In this document: positions 50,263 to 63,683 of the stretch, one piece after another | How the letters are laid out: every line of letters starts with the position of its first letter | Numbering within the stretch: position 1 is the first letter of the stretch | Assembly: GCA_934045905.1 (NCBI GenBank) | Contig: OW203764.1 | Location: forward strand, 28,870,900 to 28,934,899 | From: Leuctra nigra | Taxonomy: Eukaryota; Arthropoda; Insecta; Plecoptera; Leuctridae | Direction of reading: 5' to 3' | Length of the DNA: 64,000 nt | Translations under genes and position numbers: made by a program | Notes under the pieces: generated by a model | Seen by the model: the letters and a program-made list of their open reading frames with translations, nothing else | What the model was told of the DNA's origin: nothing | Database searches by the model: none

Positions 50263-50857
50263 TTGTTTTAAATACTGACTATAGGTATTAGATTTGTATG
50301 TAAGATTTTATACTTTTTCTCGTTATTTTTGTTGATTTCAAATTTACTATATTTTTTATTATTCATCTTATTCTAATGCAATTAGATCGCGTAATTCACT
50401 GATTTCATTGGATGATATTGCTTCAAATATTCAGTGTTGGATTCGACCAAATTGTTTAGGTTTTCAAATGAGGACTTAATGTCGCAAGTAAACATGGATG
50501 GAGGTATGATTGGTACAGCAGGAGATGCTGCCACTTGTCCTCAGCTGGCCTCCCTCGACTCCTGTTCTGTTTATAAGTCGGCGGCAGCTCATCTGTTTGA
50601 CGCGGTTGTCTTCATCAGCCCGACATTCTTCTGCTCGGCACATTAACATGCAGTCACGTGGTCGGGATGAACCACGCGGCTGTCAGCGGGCAACTGGGGC
50701 GAGACCGGAGGCTGGAGGCTGGAGGACGGTCTGGAAGCTGACGCCACCGTGCGGGCGATTGTTATGTCGATAGGAGGGGGAAGTTCAATGCTTGAGGATG
50801 TGCGATATAGCATACAAATAAGTTATTTTCAGTTTGTAATGATCTAACAAGTACTTC
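50263..50857. other. sequence between two inverted MITE copies
   Basis: AT-rich at first, then a GC-richer stretch at 50500-50770 with open frames but no recognisable protein. No exon is supported. Confidence 0.4.
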
Positions 50858-50993
50858 TAAGGGCCAGTTTTTCAATAATCCGCCGATAATTATATGTGTA
50901 AACGGTCGTTCAAGGAATCTCATTGGTTGTCATTGCAATACAGTCCTAATCAGCTGTTTAAAATTTAGCAGAGTGTTGAAAAACTGACCCTTA
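50858..50993 (+). mobile_element. small MITE, copy 2 (opposite orientation)
   Basis: Begins TAAGGGCCAGTTTTTCAATA and ends GTTGAAAAACTGACCCTTA, inverted ends of about 21 bp with few mismatches. The interior matches the reversed copy at 50122. 136 bp, non-coding. Confidence 0.82.
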
Positions 50994-53900
50994 CTTTTGC
51001 TATGCGCAAATTAAGTTAAATATTTGACCTAGAATCAATTTATTTGAAATGATATTGGATAACATATTAAATTAAATTTTTCTTGATTTATAAGTCTAAT
51101 GAGGATTCAAAATTGGTTGTATTTTCCCACATCAGTAAAATACACCAATTTGAAAACTGTGATTCGCACAGCAATGAAGAAGACAATTCGGATATCATTC
51201 TCTAAGTATTTAATTAAACTTTGGCCTGCAAGCTGGGAGTCCAGACTTGATTGTAAAAGTTGACCCGTGTAATTCAGAATAAGTGTCATAAGAATACTAT
51301 GAATAATATCGGCGTTTTTATGATCAACGTTTATGATCGTTCTGCTGTTCTAGTTCAAAACTCAAGACTATAGGAAACGAGGTCAATTGCACTTCTGTTT
51401 TAATGCTATGTATTTATACGCGGATTAAAATTGTGTGCGCTCCTGAAGAATGTTGATGGCGTTAATTAGAGTTAACTAATTATTCAGCTCGCTGGTAACG
51501 AAATTGAGATAAATTCTACTTACATTTCTATTGTTCTTGCTGATTATTAAAGCAGCATAATAGTACATTCTTGTTGACCCATATTTTTTACGGATTTAAT
51601 TTTCAAGTTTCATCTTTCACAAATAACTTAAGTCAATTTGTTTGCAAACTCGTACAGCAATATTATTTGCGTTTTTAGTAACTTGACTCACATTACTAAA
51701 TGAATGTTTATTGATTTATTTCCTTGACAGGTTTTAGAGGGCTAAAGTTTTCTCAAACTGTCCAGAAAGAATGTTTTTAATGAAATATTGACGTCGCTCC
51801 ATTTCTCTGTCCGAGGATGTATGAAGTTATTTTGCACGGCGATCTTATGCTGCAGTCCTCGGTTCGTGTCTGGGGCGAATTACTATACTTTCTTATTGCT
51901 TTGAGATAATATGTCAAGCAGGTTGCCTCACCAGTGTCGGAAGGGGAAGCGAAATTTGCATAATATATCATGTCGAGAGTAAAATGGCGCATGAAATATC
52001 GTGCGATGCCGATGCGACATCCTGCATTCCCTGCATCGAAATTGACAAGCATATTTCGACTTGATATTGTATTTCCCATGATTGATCCGATTCCAGTTCA
52101 ATATAGCCGTCGTCACCTCGAGACTAGGTCGAAATTACTTACACCTCAGATCATTCGAATGTGGAAAATAAGTTCATTCACAAAAGTAAATTTTTTACAT
52201 TTTCTATAATCCTTACGTTTGAGCTTTTCAAAAGCGAAGAGTACATTATTCGTGATACAGAACCAAGTTCTACGGCCAAACTGAAAACGGGGTTTGGCTA
52301 AATTTGAATGATTGCTATTTAATTGGTCACCCTGCGAACACCGGCCGCCTAAATTGGGAGCTCTTCACTGATTGGGGGGGGGGGGGGGGGGGCAATTCGC
52401 ACGGTGTCATCCGACAGTATAGGGCAAGTCAGTGATGACGACCATCTTTCCCAGGTCTATTGACTATTCTCTTCAAAATCTCAACCATGACCTGTATAGG
52501 CTATATTTCATTCAATCTTACACACATTTTTAGCAGCCATGTACAATTTCATTTGTTATAGTCGTATTTTTCTTAATTTTTTATTTGAACAAATTCTGAT
52601 TTCAAATATTTTGGGTCAGGGTATAGATAATACAGTTTAAAATATCTAAGATAATGTCTTAGACATTGTCTACTAAGACATACAATGATTCTGCAATTAA
52701 ATCAGATTTACCGCCTTCTCGGTGCAAAATTTTGTGTACTGACAGGACATCTAATTTAGTCTCCAATCGATTTAGACGCATTGATACATGATCTTGCCGA
52801 CCAGCAATGTACACGTAAGCCGCCTAAACATCTCATTTCACAATGAACCACTAATTGAGTGGGCGCTGTGAAGGGTCATGTCACGGTCCGACACCCTCGT
52901 GACCTTGCTGCACCTCGCGTCCGGTCATTACAGACATCCTTGCACATCCTCATCACCGCGCTGCCGTGTCGGGGAGTCGAACTCCGCACTGCAGTTAGCG
53001 GTCTCGCGGTCTGACAGGCACTCGCGAGCTCCGTGCAAGTGTTTAGCCTCACTTTAGGATCGATCTGAGAACATCGGGGAAGTCTGAGGAGACGAACACA
53101 CTTAGCAACAACGGACAGTGGCGTATCCAAGGATAAGTGTAAGTGTAAAACTGTAATCGTGTTTTTATTACCGCTGCAAGGGTCTTGGTGGATCGGAGCG
53201 CGATAACATTTTAATTACAATGGAACAATTTCGAGACTTTATTGTACAACAATCAAGTCTGAATTATTTGAGAAACTGGATTTTGTGTCTAATGTCTGAA
53301 GTGAGAGGTCCCGGGCTCGAGCCCCTGTTCGGCCGGATATTTACGCTTCGCACATCCCGTCCTATCTGAATTTCTTTCAAGTATTCTCAAACGCACATAC
53401 ATTTAATTTCGTTTTTTGATATAAAATGAATTGCAATTTTCGTTATTTTAAGATAATTGCCAAACTTCGTTTGCTTGTTACCCAAATCCCTTGAAATTTA
53501 TTAAAAATGTAACGTTTTTTCGTTATCTGAACTGAAACTATGTAAGAGGCTGTCGTAACCTATCAGAATGCAAATTATTTCGTCGAGCTTCAAGATTGAT
53601 GTGCAAATAATAATTGTAAAGTCCGCGTTGAACCCTGGGCTACATTCTTCTGCGAGATGCGATCCCCGCTTCTTTCCGAAACGCATTCGCGTCTGCGTGC
53701 CGGGGGTGGATCTCGGTAATAATTGGGCTATCCATCACGGACATGTAAACCCTATGACGCGAGTAACTTGTAAGACGGCGCGAGACTCGAAGCGGGTGCC
53801 ATAACTCGCCCTGCCAAGTGAGCACATCATTCTAGCGCGTCAAGAGTTAATATTTGACTAGGGTTGGGGGTGTTTACTTGATACCGAGCAGGACCTGTTA

Positions 53901-56900
53901 CACGGCATTGCCGATGAAGAGTTCTGGAGCACTGCGTTGTGTAATTGCCTCATTGACATCAAATACGATGAGAGTATGGCCAGGAGTAATTCACAGTGAC
54001 TACTTATAGAGCGAAGAAAAACCGAAGTTTGGTGGAAAATGCTATTATTCTTTTTGGGTCGTAATTTTCGAAGCAAATGCCCCAAAAGAAGGGTGTAGAA
54101 CTAATTTAAAATCAAGCTGGAGTTTTATATTTTTTTCTGTATGAGCTGTTATTTTCTTAGTGTTTCGATCTTGTAAAGCTTTGTATATTGAAAATTGGTG
54201 AAAGTCTGGAAATACGGAGAGCCTCCTTTAGGGCAATTCAAGAAATCATGTTATTCGTTCTTCATAAACATACACCAAGTTGAAGTTCAAACCTAAAGCA
54301 CAAGTAACGTATGTTTCGATCAAGATTTGAGTACTATAAACATATTTTACCTATAAAAAAATAGGTTGATTGAAAAAAAGGATCCGTATTCAGGCGTAAT
54401 GGTGATGACGTTGTAAGTTGTTGTGTTGTGTCGATCCAATATAAGCCGGACATCGGTTGCCGGAGCAACATATTGCGTCGACTTGCCCTCAACCAATCAA
54501 CGGCTCAAGCAAGGCAAGCAAGAGAAGAGCAATATTCTTCGAACTCTCGCGTAATCATTACAAACTGCCACTTAGCAAGTCGTCGGGTCCCATGTTGCAC
54601 TCGTCCCGTCTTGCAGTACGCGTGACGGCCACGGGGCGCGCTAATTGCTTCATATTTCTACCTCCAGGCGGCGCCTCTGACAGCGGTAATCCATCCCATC
54701 GCTAAGCGTTTTCCACCCCCCTTCGAGAAAACGCGGCGTCGTTTTCGCCCAGAGACAAACTGAAATATAACGCGGCCGTTAGAGATCAGTTGAGATTGAA
54801 ATCGGCGGAGGAGAAGAGTTGACTTTTCTAGCTGGCACGTTCGGCCGTGACAGATTTCAGCCGACTTTTTGTGGAAGTCGTGTGTCCAGTGTTGTCTCTG
54901 GGGTTGGCGATGAGCCATTTGTCTTCGCCATTAGGTGGGATGCGAATCCCGGAGCGATGGAAGATTTCGAGGATTATAGTGCTGCGTTTATTGTCGTAGG
55001 ATTTAAACGTCGATATCACCCCGATATCTGGCATCCAGGACAAATATTGTGATGGATTCGTCGTCTGACTATCGGGCTGCGGAGGCATTTGAAACCGGGA
55101 ATTGAGATCTCTAGCGTACACATTCGTAATTGGTCGATATGTGAGATAATTGTGAATTTTGGGAAGGTCCCACATGAGTTTGTTCCTCGATGTTGTGAAT
55201 TTATTGCGGCAATTGATGGAACTTTCCTGCTCCCTTGCGTGGGATTTCACTCGAGGTCACACTCTGCAACTTTTACGTCACATATCTGGAAGATTATTAT
55301 GAATCAATTTATTAATTTTCTCGACCAGCGGTTGCGAGAACTCTGTTCACAAACTCTGATTAGAAAATCTCTTTTCCCGAATGAATTACATTTCCCTCCC
55401 CCCGAATGTAAAATTCTCTCGACTGTATTCTGGAATTATTCCCGGCCCAATGTTCCCGAGGGAACAGCGGTTGCACATCGCTTCACCGAGTCCATCCAAG
55501 AAGTTATTTAATTGCTATTTTATTTAACGAACTCTCATTTCATTCCATTCCAGACACTCCAGTAGTCTTCGTTTCTACTCCACTGAATACAAATCAATTT
55601 CAGATAAATACAAAAATCATTTTCACATGAGTACTTACGTGAGTACCAAAACTGATTTTTTTCTTAAATTATCAAATCGAAATCTGTTGCAAAGATTATT
55701 AATGAAAGAAACCTGTGCACAGCAATGTGTTTCAAAAGCAACACTAATTAATTAAACAACTCCCCTATATTCTAAAAATACGTTAGGTAAGGGGAACTAT
55801 AATTTGTGCCATATACTAGGGACGTACAATTTGTGTCAACCGGCTGGCCACGCCTGACATTGAATTGCACATTTATCTTCGTCCTATAGTCGTTTTCCAC
55901 TTTTTCCCATTCTTCCTTTTCCAAATTTGTATTCCAATTTGTTTGCTCTTTCCATAATTAATCTCGTATTAGGTTCTTCTATATTTTTATTTGACATACC
56001 TATTTCTATTTAATGAAGTTATAAAATAAATCAATGCCTATTATGTTTGAATTCTTTGCAAATTGCCTTGCAAATATCTTCCAGCGATAATTTGTCGACA
56101 ACTCTTTGAATGTGAAACTGTCGTTTTCTTCGCGTTTGCATTGCGTCCTGGAGGGTCAGTAACACGTCTTGTACGTGAAGCGCACGTAGCTTCCTGTCTC
56201 TACGTGTCTCTACGTGTCTCACGTGCACGCCAGCCTCTGTGCATGCCAAACACACGCTTGATGCGAGGAACTCTTGGTGGATATGCTGTGTGGTTTACAC
56301 ACATCAGTCTCCACTTCACGGACGATATTTGCCAGCGAGATACAAATGTGAAGCGGAATTGCTATTGGACGAGACATCGTCGTCCACTTTGACCCGCGGG
56401 ACGTTTTTGGTTACTCTACCCTACACATTGCAGAAATTAATCAGGGTCTCGATTCACAAGAAGATAATGATACCGTAACTACTATGCAATATTGGCTGCT
56501 AAGTGTTTCCATAAGTTTGTTTACAAACAAAAATATTACATTTTAGTATGGTAAGAGCATTGTAACAGATATACTGGCAATTATAGTGGCATAAAGCTTA
56601 AAACTTTTGGGAACCTGACGCCTTTGGAACTCATTAAAAAGTAAGGAGATTAGATTGTGAAATGGAGTTTTATTAAAAAAATGTACTTCTTTATTTTTAT
56701 AAGATTAGAACGAAGTGTTGGTTTTTGATTAAATATTCTCACTGAAATAAAATACGTTGACATAATATCTTTTAATATTATCCTAAAAATTTTAAAGATT
56801 TTTTTGCTTATTCCCCTTATTCCAATCGCCAATCTCCAGGTCTGGCATAAAGTTTCCACAAGTTTTCTGCAACTATCGCGAGGAGCTTTAGAATAGTTTT

Positions 56901-58024
56901 CCTCGCGGATTCGTCGAGTTTATGAGCTGTCACGGAGTTCATTATGGTAAACCGATTCTTCTGGCTTGGAAGTTTATTCTGCATCCTCATTGTCTGGTTG
57001 CAAGAACCGGGTAATCTTTCCTCATTCCGGTGAGCTCAAAGGATGGGATTTCTTGTGTCAACTGCAGGTTTTAGTGCCTCTCTCTTTGACAGGTTTTCAA
57101 GTTACTCTGACTTTTCCAAGACGCGGGGAAGATGTTGTGGAAAGTGGATCTACTTTTATAAATGATGAGAATAGTGAACTTCCGTATGGATATTTTTATC
57201 TTTGGTTTCTGTTGCCAGAATGCGATCGATTTAGGTCATTTGTTCGTTAACATCTTTACAACAATTTATATCCCACTGAATGTTGATATCTTCCGAATCG
57301 ACTTTTCCGAAATATAACATTTAATCGTTTGTCAAGTTCTTAATGAAGAAGTCGATTTACAATTCTTCTACCCCCAATAATCACCAAATGGTCCACACAT
57401 GTTGAATTGCACCTGAGTACTTGCTTTCCTTCATTATGTGTCAATCTTGTCCTACGCTCGAGAGCCATGTTCCAGATAACTTCTTGGAACTTTCTTGATG
57501 TGCAAACAAACAACATTTCCTCATAGATTCTTTGAATTCGGGATGTAAGTCGTTGTAAACGCATGAAAGTGTTTTATGCCCATGTACGGTCAGACCTGTC
57601 ATATCGGAACAAATTGCTTCGGATTATACATACCTGTTGCACATTGGTTCATAGACAGGTGAAGCATGGGAAACAGACGATACATCGAAATTGCTTCAGA
57701 TTCCACGGGAATAATGAACTATATTTGAATATTAAATCCAATTAAAGAATATAATATTTTATTCAAAGCTATTATAAACACTTTTAATTCTACTAAAATA
57801 ATAGTATTCAAGGATAATAAGTTCATTAAAAAGTGTCTTGGTTATATTCATCAAATCACAAAATAATTTTTCTGCTTGAGATGGAGCATGTTTTTTAGAT
57901 TTTTTGCTTTATGTTTTATTCTTGTAAATTTAACATTATCATTACATTATTCGTATATTCATATTTGATTTATTGTATGCAAATGAATGCGAATACATTT
58001 TCCAAAACCTAGTAGCAATTCCGT
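50994..58024. other. intronic sequence, no exon recognised
   Basis: Mostly AT-rich. It holds a G19 run at 52374-52392, a GC-rich stretch at 52860-53110, a tRNA-like patch (GGTCCCGGGCTCGAGCCCC) at about 53307-53325, GC-richer stretches at 53620-53800 and 54600-54960, and short duplicated TCTCTACGTG words near 56196-56218. Open frames in the GC-rich parts occur on both strands and carry no recognisable domain. Confidence 0.4.
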
Positions 58025-58145
58025 TCTTATGCTGGGAATGGTTCCTAGTAACATAGGACACGACCGCCCCCTTCCTACCGACATAATGGTTCATCCATCG
58101 CCATTTGTCTAGTTGAAGAACAGTTCGCTAAACATTGATTCGACC
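58025..58145 (+). mobile_element. truncated tRNA-SINE tail
   Basis: GCTGGGAATGGTTCCTAGTA, ACACGACCGCCCCCTTCCTA and CATCGCCATTTGTC match the body and tail of the SINE at 47330, but the tRNA-like head is absent (5' truncated). Confidence 0.7.
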
Positions 58146-58309
58146 TTAATTATTACAAACTGGATACTGTTGTATTATCCTTATTCTTGATTATGGCTGT
58201 AAACATTGGGCATCGTCGTCGCATAATAATAGTGATAACAATAAAATAACAAACACAGTCAAGGGTAACAGAGTTGAGAGCATGAAACTAATAAAATACA
58301 TGGCTGAGA

Positions 58310-59640
58310 TAATTGAGCGAGCGAAGCGAGCGTCTCCATTTGGCTCTTTTGGCACGGACCTCTGTTTTTTTTTTTGTTTGTTTTTTTTTTTTTCTGTTAC
58401 TGACGATATACAGGTCAGAGTTTTTCTTCGATCGAGCTGAAATTTTGCACACATGTACGTAACATTTCTGATTGTTGCAGACCCTAATTTTTTTGAAATC
58501 CATTGATTGGTTCAAATTTAAAAAAAATTAACTTTCGATTGGTTGTTTTGATCAAATTGAAATTTTGACAAGTCATTACCCCCAACATTGTACCCAATCA
58601 AACAAAGTTTCAGCCAAATCCTCCCATTTATTAAAATTTAAAACCATCTTTCCTGTGTTTTTAGAAATTTAAACTATAACCGATTGAACGATCAACTTAT
58701 AACTTCGCATGATGGTTGGGTCCAACATTATCTGCATTTTTGACAATTTTCATACTAATCTGTGTTTAAATCCAAACGTTATTGACATTTTACGGACTAT
58801 TAGCGTGTTGGCTGTCAAATTCACGGCGACTTCGACTCTTCAGTTCAAGGCAAGGTAGTTAGAGCAGAAACTTTCAAACGCAAATGAAACTGATAATGAC
58901 CGTTCAACAGTCGATCTGATATTGTGTAGACACACTTATATCATATGAGTGGTCTCAGGTATATTTTTTGAAGGAGATCCTGTGATTTTTGAAAATTAAC
59001 ACGGAACAGTTCAATCATAAAGGTTCAATTGATCAACTTAAAGCTTTGCATGGTTATTTGGACCAATATTTTAGGAATGTTTTGAGATTTCTATACAAAT
59101 CTGTGGCGAAATTTTAGAATTATTGGCTTTTAATGACATTTTCGATAGACAGAATTTCGGTTCGAGGTGTTGCGCGTATCCGTGCTCGCTCATCAACGCG
59201 TTACTCAGATTCATTGGTTAAAATTTAAATAAATATCTCCTGATAGGCTGAAAAATGAAAACGGTCTTCGATAATTCTGATCAAACTCATATTTTGCATG
59301 ATCATTAAGACCAATATTGTCTCTTATTTTACAAAATTTCATCCCAATCAGTTAAGAACGTATGAAGTTATTTACATTTTTAATATCTGTCAGTAATGAA
59401 GTATCGAAATGAATGTTTTCCAGTGCCAATTGAAAATTGATTCTGATTTGCTTTATGAACCAGGTGCTTAGATGCTATTTTAAAGTTTCGATGAAAAGCA
59501 TACACTTTTAAGTTGATATCATAATCAATTCCATATGGATGTATATGTTTTCTGTGCGTTGTGTACGCATTTCCGGTTCGAGAATTTGCACGTACCCGTG
59601 CTCGCTTATCAACGCGTTACACTGAGCGTTTTCCTAGTAT
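58310..59640. repeat. degenerate repeat array, period about 400 bp
   Basis: Begins with GAGCGAGCGAAGCGAGCG and long T tracts (58363-58394), followed by related blocks of the form ATCGAGCTGAAATTTTGCAC / CCAATC / AAATTTAAA. The block CGTATCCGTGCTCGCTCATC (about 59178) recurs as CGTACCCGTGCTCGCTTATC (about 59590), each followed by AACGCGTTAC. One related unit lies at 44478. Confidence 0.6.
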
Positions 59641-62194
59641 TCTGCAAGTATTACAGCCACAACAACTCCAGTTCAAAACTAAATTATCTCTCTACAAAAT
59701 TAGTTAACCGACAATCTAATTTGCTAAATTGAATTTCTTCCCCATGGGGTGTTATGAAGTACTTGGTGTGGCACATGAAGGCGGTGGGTGGCAGCGGGTG
59801 GGGGGGGGGGGGGGGGCGACGTCAAGTCACAAAACCTTGCCAACTGTACGATGTGTTAAATTAAATATTATAACAACAGACACAATAACAACCCCGCTCA
59901 GTGGTCGGTGTTTCGCGACTTTAACGACGCACTTGATGTATGAGAGGAAACCGAGCAGCGCTCTTGTCGAGTGCTTCCTGTTGGTGGTTCGCAGTTGAAA
60001 GTTTCAGCTCGAGGGAGATACGCCAGAGTCCTCGAGAGACGTGTTGTACAAACCCCAGGAGTAGTGGCGACCCTTAGACGAGCGGTTTGGCTTTGAAATC
60101 ACTGAGTAGCGTTTGCTTCTTGGTCCGAAATTGTCTGGGAGGTGTTTCACGGAGGCAGGGAAGGGCCCCGCTATGCGATTTAGTACGCACAGCGGCGTCA
60201 TTGTCGGTATTTAACTCCGGCAGAAAACGTTGTGATTGTTTCATCCCAATGTAATTGAACTTGTGTAATGACTATGGTTTTAATGTTTGAAGTATTCAAA
60301 AGTTTTTAAATATTACAATTTAATTGATTCAAAAGTACATTGCACAAACAATGCACAACATCAAGTTTGACTTATGTGTCGGTTTCGCTATCAATTTCCA
60401 TTGTAAGTTCACATGTCTTTTTTATTTTATTTGTATATTTGCGCACGCCATCGTCTCACATTATCTGTTCGGCTTTGCAGGAGTAAATGGTAAATAATTC
60501 TTTAGTTTCGTCTGGATTGAAATACATATTTGTACGCCGCGCTTATGGTTCCTGGACACGGGGGCATGAGCCCACTCCGTCACACACGTTGAATGAGATT
60601 CATCTCGTTATTGCCCAGCATCCTAGCGTGACGTCGGCGCTCTGGACCGGAAGTGGCTCGCTCTCTTCCTTCCGGAACGTCATATGCTACCTGTCCTGTC
60701 ACACAGCACTTCCGGTGGCGTCTGTGGAACGAGGTCGTGGGTCGCCGGGGGGTCACAGTCTGTCGCAGGATTGATCCTTAGGGAGGCTGTACAGGGATCA
60801 GAGGAGATTGAAAAATTATGATGAAATTCTCGCCGTTTTCCGGAGCTTCAATATAAGCGTTATCAATCTTCTTGATGCCGGATTACGTTTTTCCTACGTT
60901 CAACTAGAGTTATATTCGTTTATTATTATTTTTAACGGAGCGTAAAAGACTTTATCTGTTCCCCAGGAAATCTTCGTTGTTCGTAGCGGGAATGAAATAA
61001 AAATGGAATGAAATGCATTTTAACTTTTCGGAAAAATCTTGATGAGATTGTAAATTCAGTATTTCGTTTAGTGAGGAATAATCCAAATAAAGCATTTATC
61101 CACGACCAAAAGTTAGAATTAATTTTATTTCTTCGAATTGTTTTAAAAAGTAATCTTGATTTCAAATGAGTTTGGACCGTTTTGTTGAACACATTTGAGA
61201 TCTTCTCTTTTCTGCACTTTCTGCTCAGAACCGATATTAGATTAATTAATTACTGGAAAAGTATAAATTTGTAAAACTTGGTCGATTTGGTGTTCAGTGC
61301 ACTCAGAAAAGAGAAGTAGAACCTCACGATAAAGTGATGATTAATTAATCTTCAATTTTAAATATGCTGTGAAAGCTTGGAAATGGCAATTTTTTCAGTT
61401 TTAAAATCACGAAATCATATCACTCTCAGTTACTCTAATTCTAATAACGACAATCTCAGTTAATTGAACCAACAATGCGGCTGCTGATTCGCCAGTAATG
61501 TGCAGGTTACGATCAATGTATCTTGATTGTTGCTGAATAAAAGATCGAGAGTGCGATCGATGTGAGAGTATCGATAAATCAAGTGTCACTCAACCTGAGG
61601 CGATCTGTGATTGTAATCACTCCCAACAGTAGATGTTTCTTACTTGAAATCGTACAAAAACTATCGACTTCCGTATCGCTGGAAATATAATATTATGCCC
61701 CATTATGGTGAACTCGTGTCGGTATGGTTGTAGCACAATAGTGGTTGATGATTGTAAGAAAAGATGCATGAAAGTGAAACTCTTGCTTTCTACATGCGGG
61801 AGGGAGATACAATCGTGGAAATGTGTGAACAGAACGGGTCAGTGTTAGGCTGTGGGTTACGCTGGAATTCACATAATACCAATTTCAGATATAATAACCC
61901 CGACAAAAACTATGAGCTTTTTACTAAGTGCAGTTCTGAGTGACCACACCAAGAAAATAATTATTCTTGGACTCGAAAGAAAGTGAAATAGTAAATTATG
62001 AAATTATAGTTGTATTATTATCTGATTTGATTTTGAGAGTCTATTAGACGACATCTTGACTGTATTATTTTATTGAACCACTAGAAGTGTATAAAAGAGA
62101 GGCTTTATTCCAGACAATATTGCAGCCTCCATTTTAATTTAATATCAACATCGCTAACCAAAAGATGATTATTCAAATTGCACACCATCATGTG
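59641..62194. other. intronic or intergenic sequence, no exon recognised
   Basis: Contains a G17 run at 59800-59816 and a GC-rich patch at 60540-60770 preceded by an acceptor-like TTTGCAG ending at 60480. Entering there in phase 1 meets a stop after four codons, so no exon is called. Confidence 0.4.
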
Positions 62195-62500
62195 AGCTCC
62201 ATTAGATTCCGGCTCCATTAGTTTCGATCTTTATTAAAAAGCTCCATTAGATCCGAGCTCCATTATTTCGATCTTTATTAAAAATCTCCATTAGATCCGA
62301 GCTCCATTAATTTCGATCTTTATTAAAAATATCCATTAGATCCCGAGCTCCATGAATTTCGATCTTTATTAAAAATCTTCATTATATCCTATCTCAATTA
62401 GTTTGGATCTTGATAAAATCTCCTTTAGCTCCATTATATCCTATCTCTATTAGTTTGGATCTTGATAAAGTCTCCTGTAGCTCCATTATATCCAGCTTCC
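62195..62500 (-). repeat. motif array, GCTCCATTAGATC orientation (about 45-bp unit)
   Basis: At least five diverging units of about 45 bp built from GCTCCATTAGATCCGAGCTC, then CATTAATTTCGATCTTTATT and AAAAAT. Later units shift to TATCCTATCTC and GGATCTTGATAAA. The reverse-complement motif appears in the array at 63110. Confidence 0.8.
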
Positions 62501-63109
62501 CCGATGCAACTGCATGTTAGTGTCGCCTCGATCGCCTGGCGGAGGTGGCGCATCCAGTGCATTCCAAGTGCACTTACTCTGATTATTCTTTCCTATTTAC
62601 AATCCAAACAGAAACGTTTCCCATGTTCTCCCCGGACGTTATCTTCCTCGCGAAACCCTCTACTAGATGAGCAGAATTTCGCTAATAGCGTGCGTATATC
62701 TCTGGCGTGGGTCGAGTCTACATCTTAAACGAATTAGCATTCGGCCGGGACGCAATCCGTTGATCGGCTTATCTCCGCAACACGCAGCTTCCTCGCATGT
62801 GTGGGTTTAAATGTCCGACCGGAAGGCCTTGTGGTCTCGCGTGATTGCTCTCTATATGGACCACGCTGTAAACATGCCGCCGATAGCCTTGCATTGTCCG
62901 CCTCAAGATGTGCACTTGGAAGTAAAACATTCCGTTTCAATTATCATCATTGTGGAGTTCGGTTTTGATGTCATTCGTCCAGACAACCTTGATTGCACAT
63001 TGTTCGTTAATTGAATTGATTTTAATTATTCATGGACGTTTTCATGTGGCGCCCAACGAGCTGTGGGTAGAAACAATAGAAAGCGGGGTTTAATGCAGTT
63101 CAGAAATAA
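62501..63109. other. spacer between opposed motif arrays
   Basis: Mixed composition, GC-richer at 62510-62570 and 62740-62900. Open frames have no recognisable product. Confidence 0.4.
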
Positions 63110-63466
63110 CGGAACTTTAATATAATGGAGCCGGGGCAGTAATGGTGCTCAGATCTAATGGAGCCGCATTAAAGCTCCGGGAACTTAAATGCAATGGCGC
63201 AATTAACATAATAGCTCACATCTAATGACTTGGGTAAACTCGGCAGATCTCATAGACTCTCTATGTATCTTCGATCTAATGGAGCTGGAGTATCACATTT
63301 TTACATGTGTTCTTAAAACTTTGAGATTTGTATTCTGTATTCTTTGTATTCTAATGGATCTAGGATAATGTTTGTAAGATCTAATGGATCGTGTTCAATA
63401 CAATGGATGGAACTATTAGGATCACATGGATCTAGTATTTGATGTCTGTCTGTTCTAATGGATACT
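63110..63466 (+). repeat. motif array, GATCTAATGGAGC orientation
   Basis: Repeated, irregularly spaced (ATCT)AATGGAGCC / TCTAATGGATC words at about 63122, 63155, 63272, 63352, 63380 and 63455. These are the reverse complement of the core of the left array at 62195. Confidence 0.7.
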
Positions 63467-63473
63467 ACCGTAA

Positions 63474-63666
63474 TTAAGACGGCTGGGTAGTGAGTTTGAA
63501 CTTGAAGAGTTTTTTAATCGATTTTTATCAATATCTTTTTCCAGTGTAATTGTTAACAAAATAGGGCTATGGACGTGAATTCAGAACAGTTCAATGAAAA
63601 TAATTTCATAGCTTGGAATAAGTTATTAGTTCTATTTTGTCCAGCAGGCGTATAGAACCCGAAAAT
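63474..63666 (+). mobile_element. long-palindrome element, copy 3, complete left end; right arm not in window
   Basis: Starts TTAAGACGGCTGGGTAGTGA and continues through GAGTTTTTTAATCGATTTTT and GAACAGTTCAATGAAAATAA to TTTTGTCCAGCAGG. It matches the reverse complement of the complete right end of copy 2. Unlike copies 1 and 2 it does not fold back within about 20 nt; the sequence after 63666 is different. Confidence 0.8.
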
Positions 63667-63683
63667 ACTACATTTTAGTACAT

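Noticed and set aside
60463..60780. Acceptor TTTGCAG followed by a GC-rich open frame
   Set aside because: In the phase required by either upstream donor it stops after four codons; the longer frame starts at a downstream ATG without other support.
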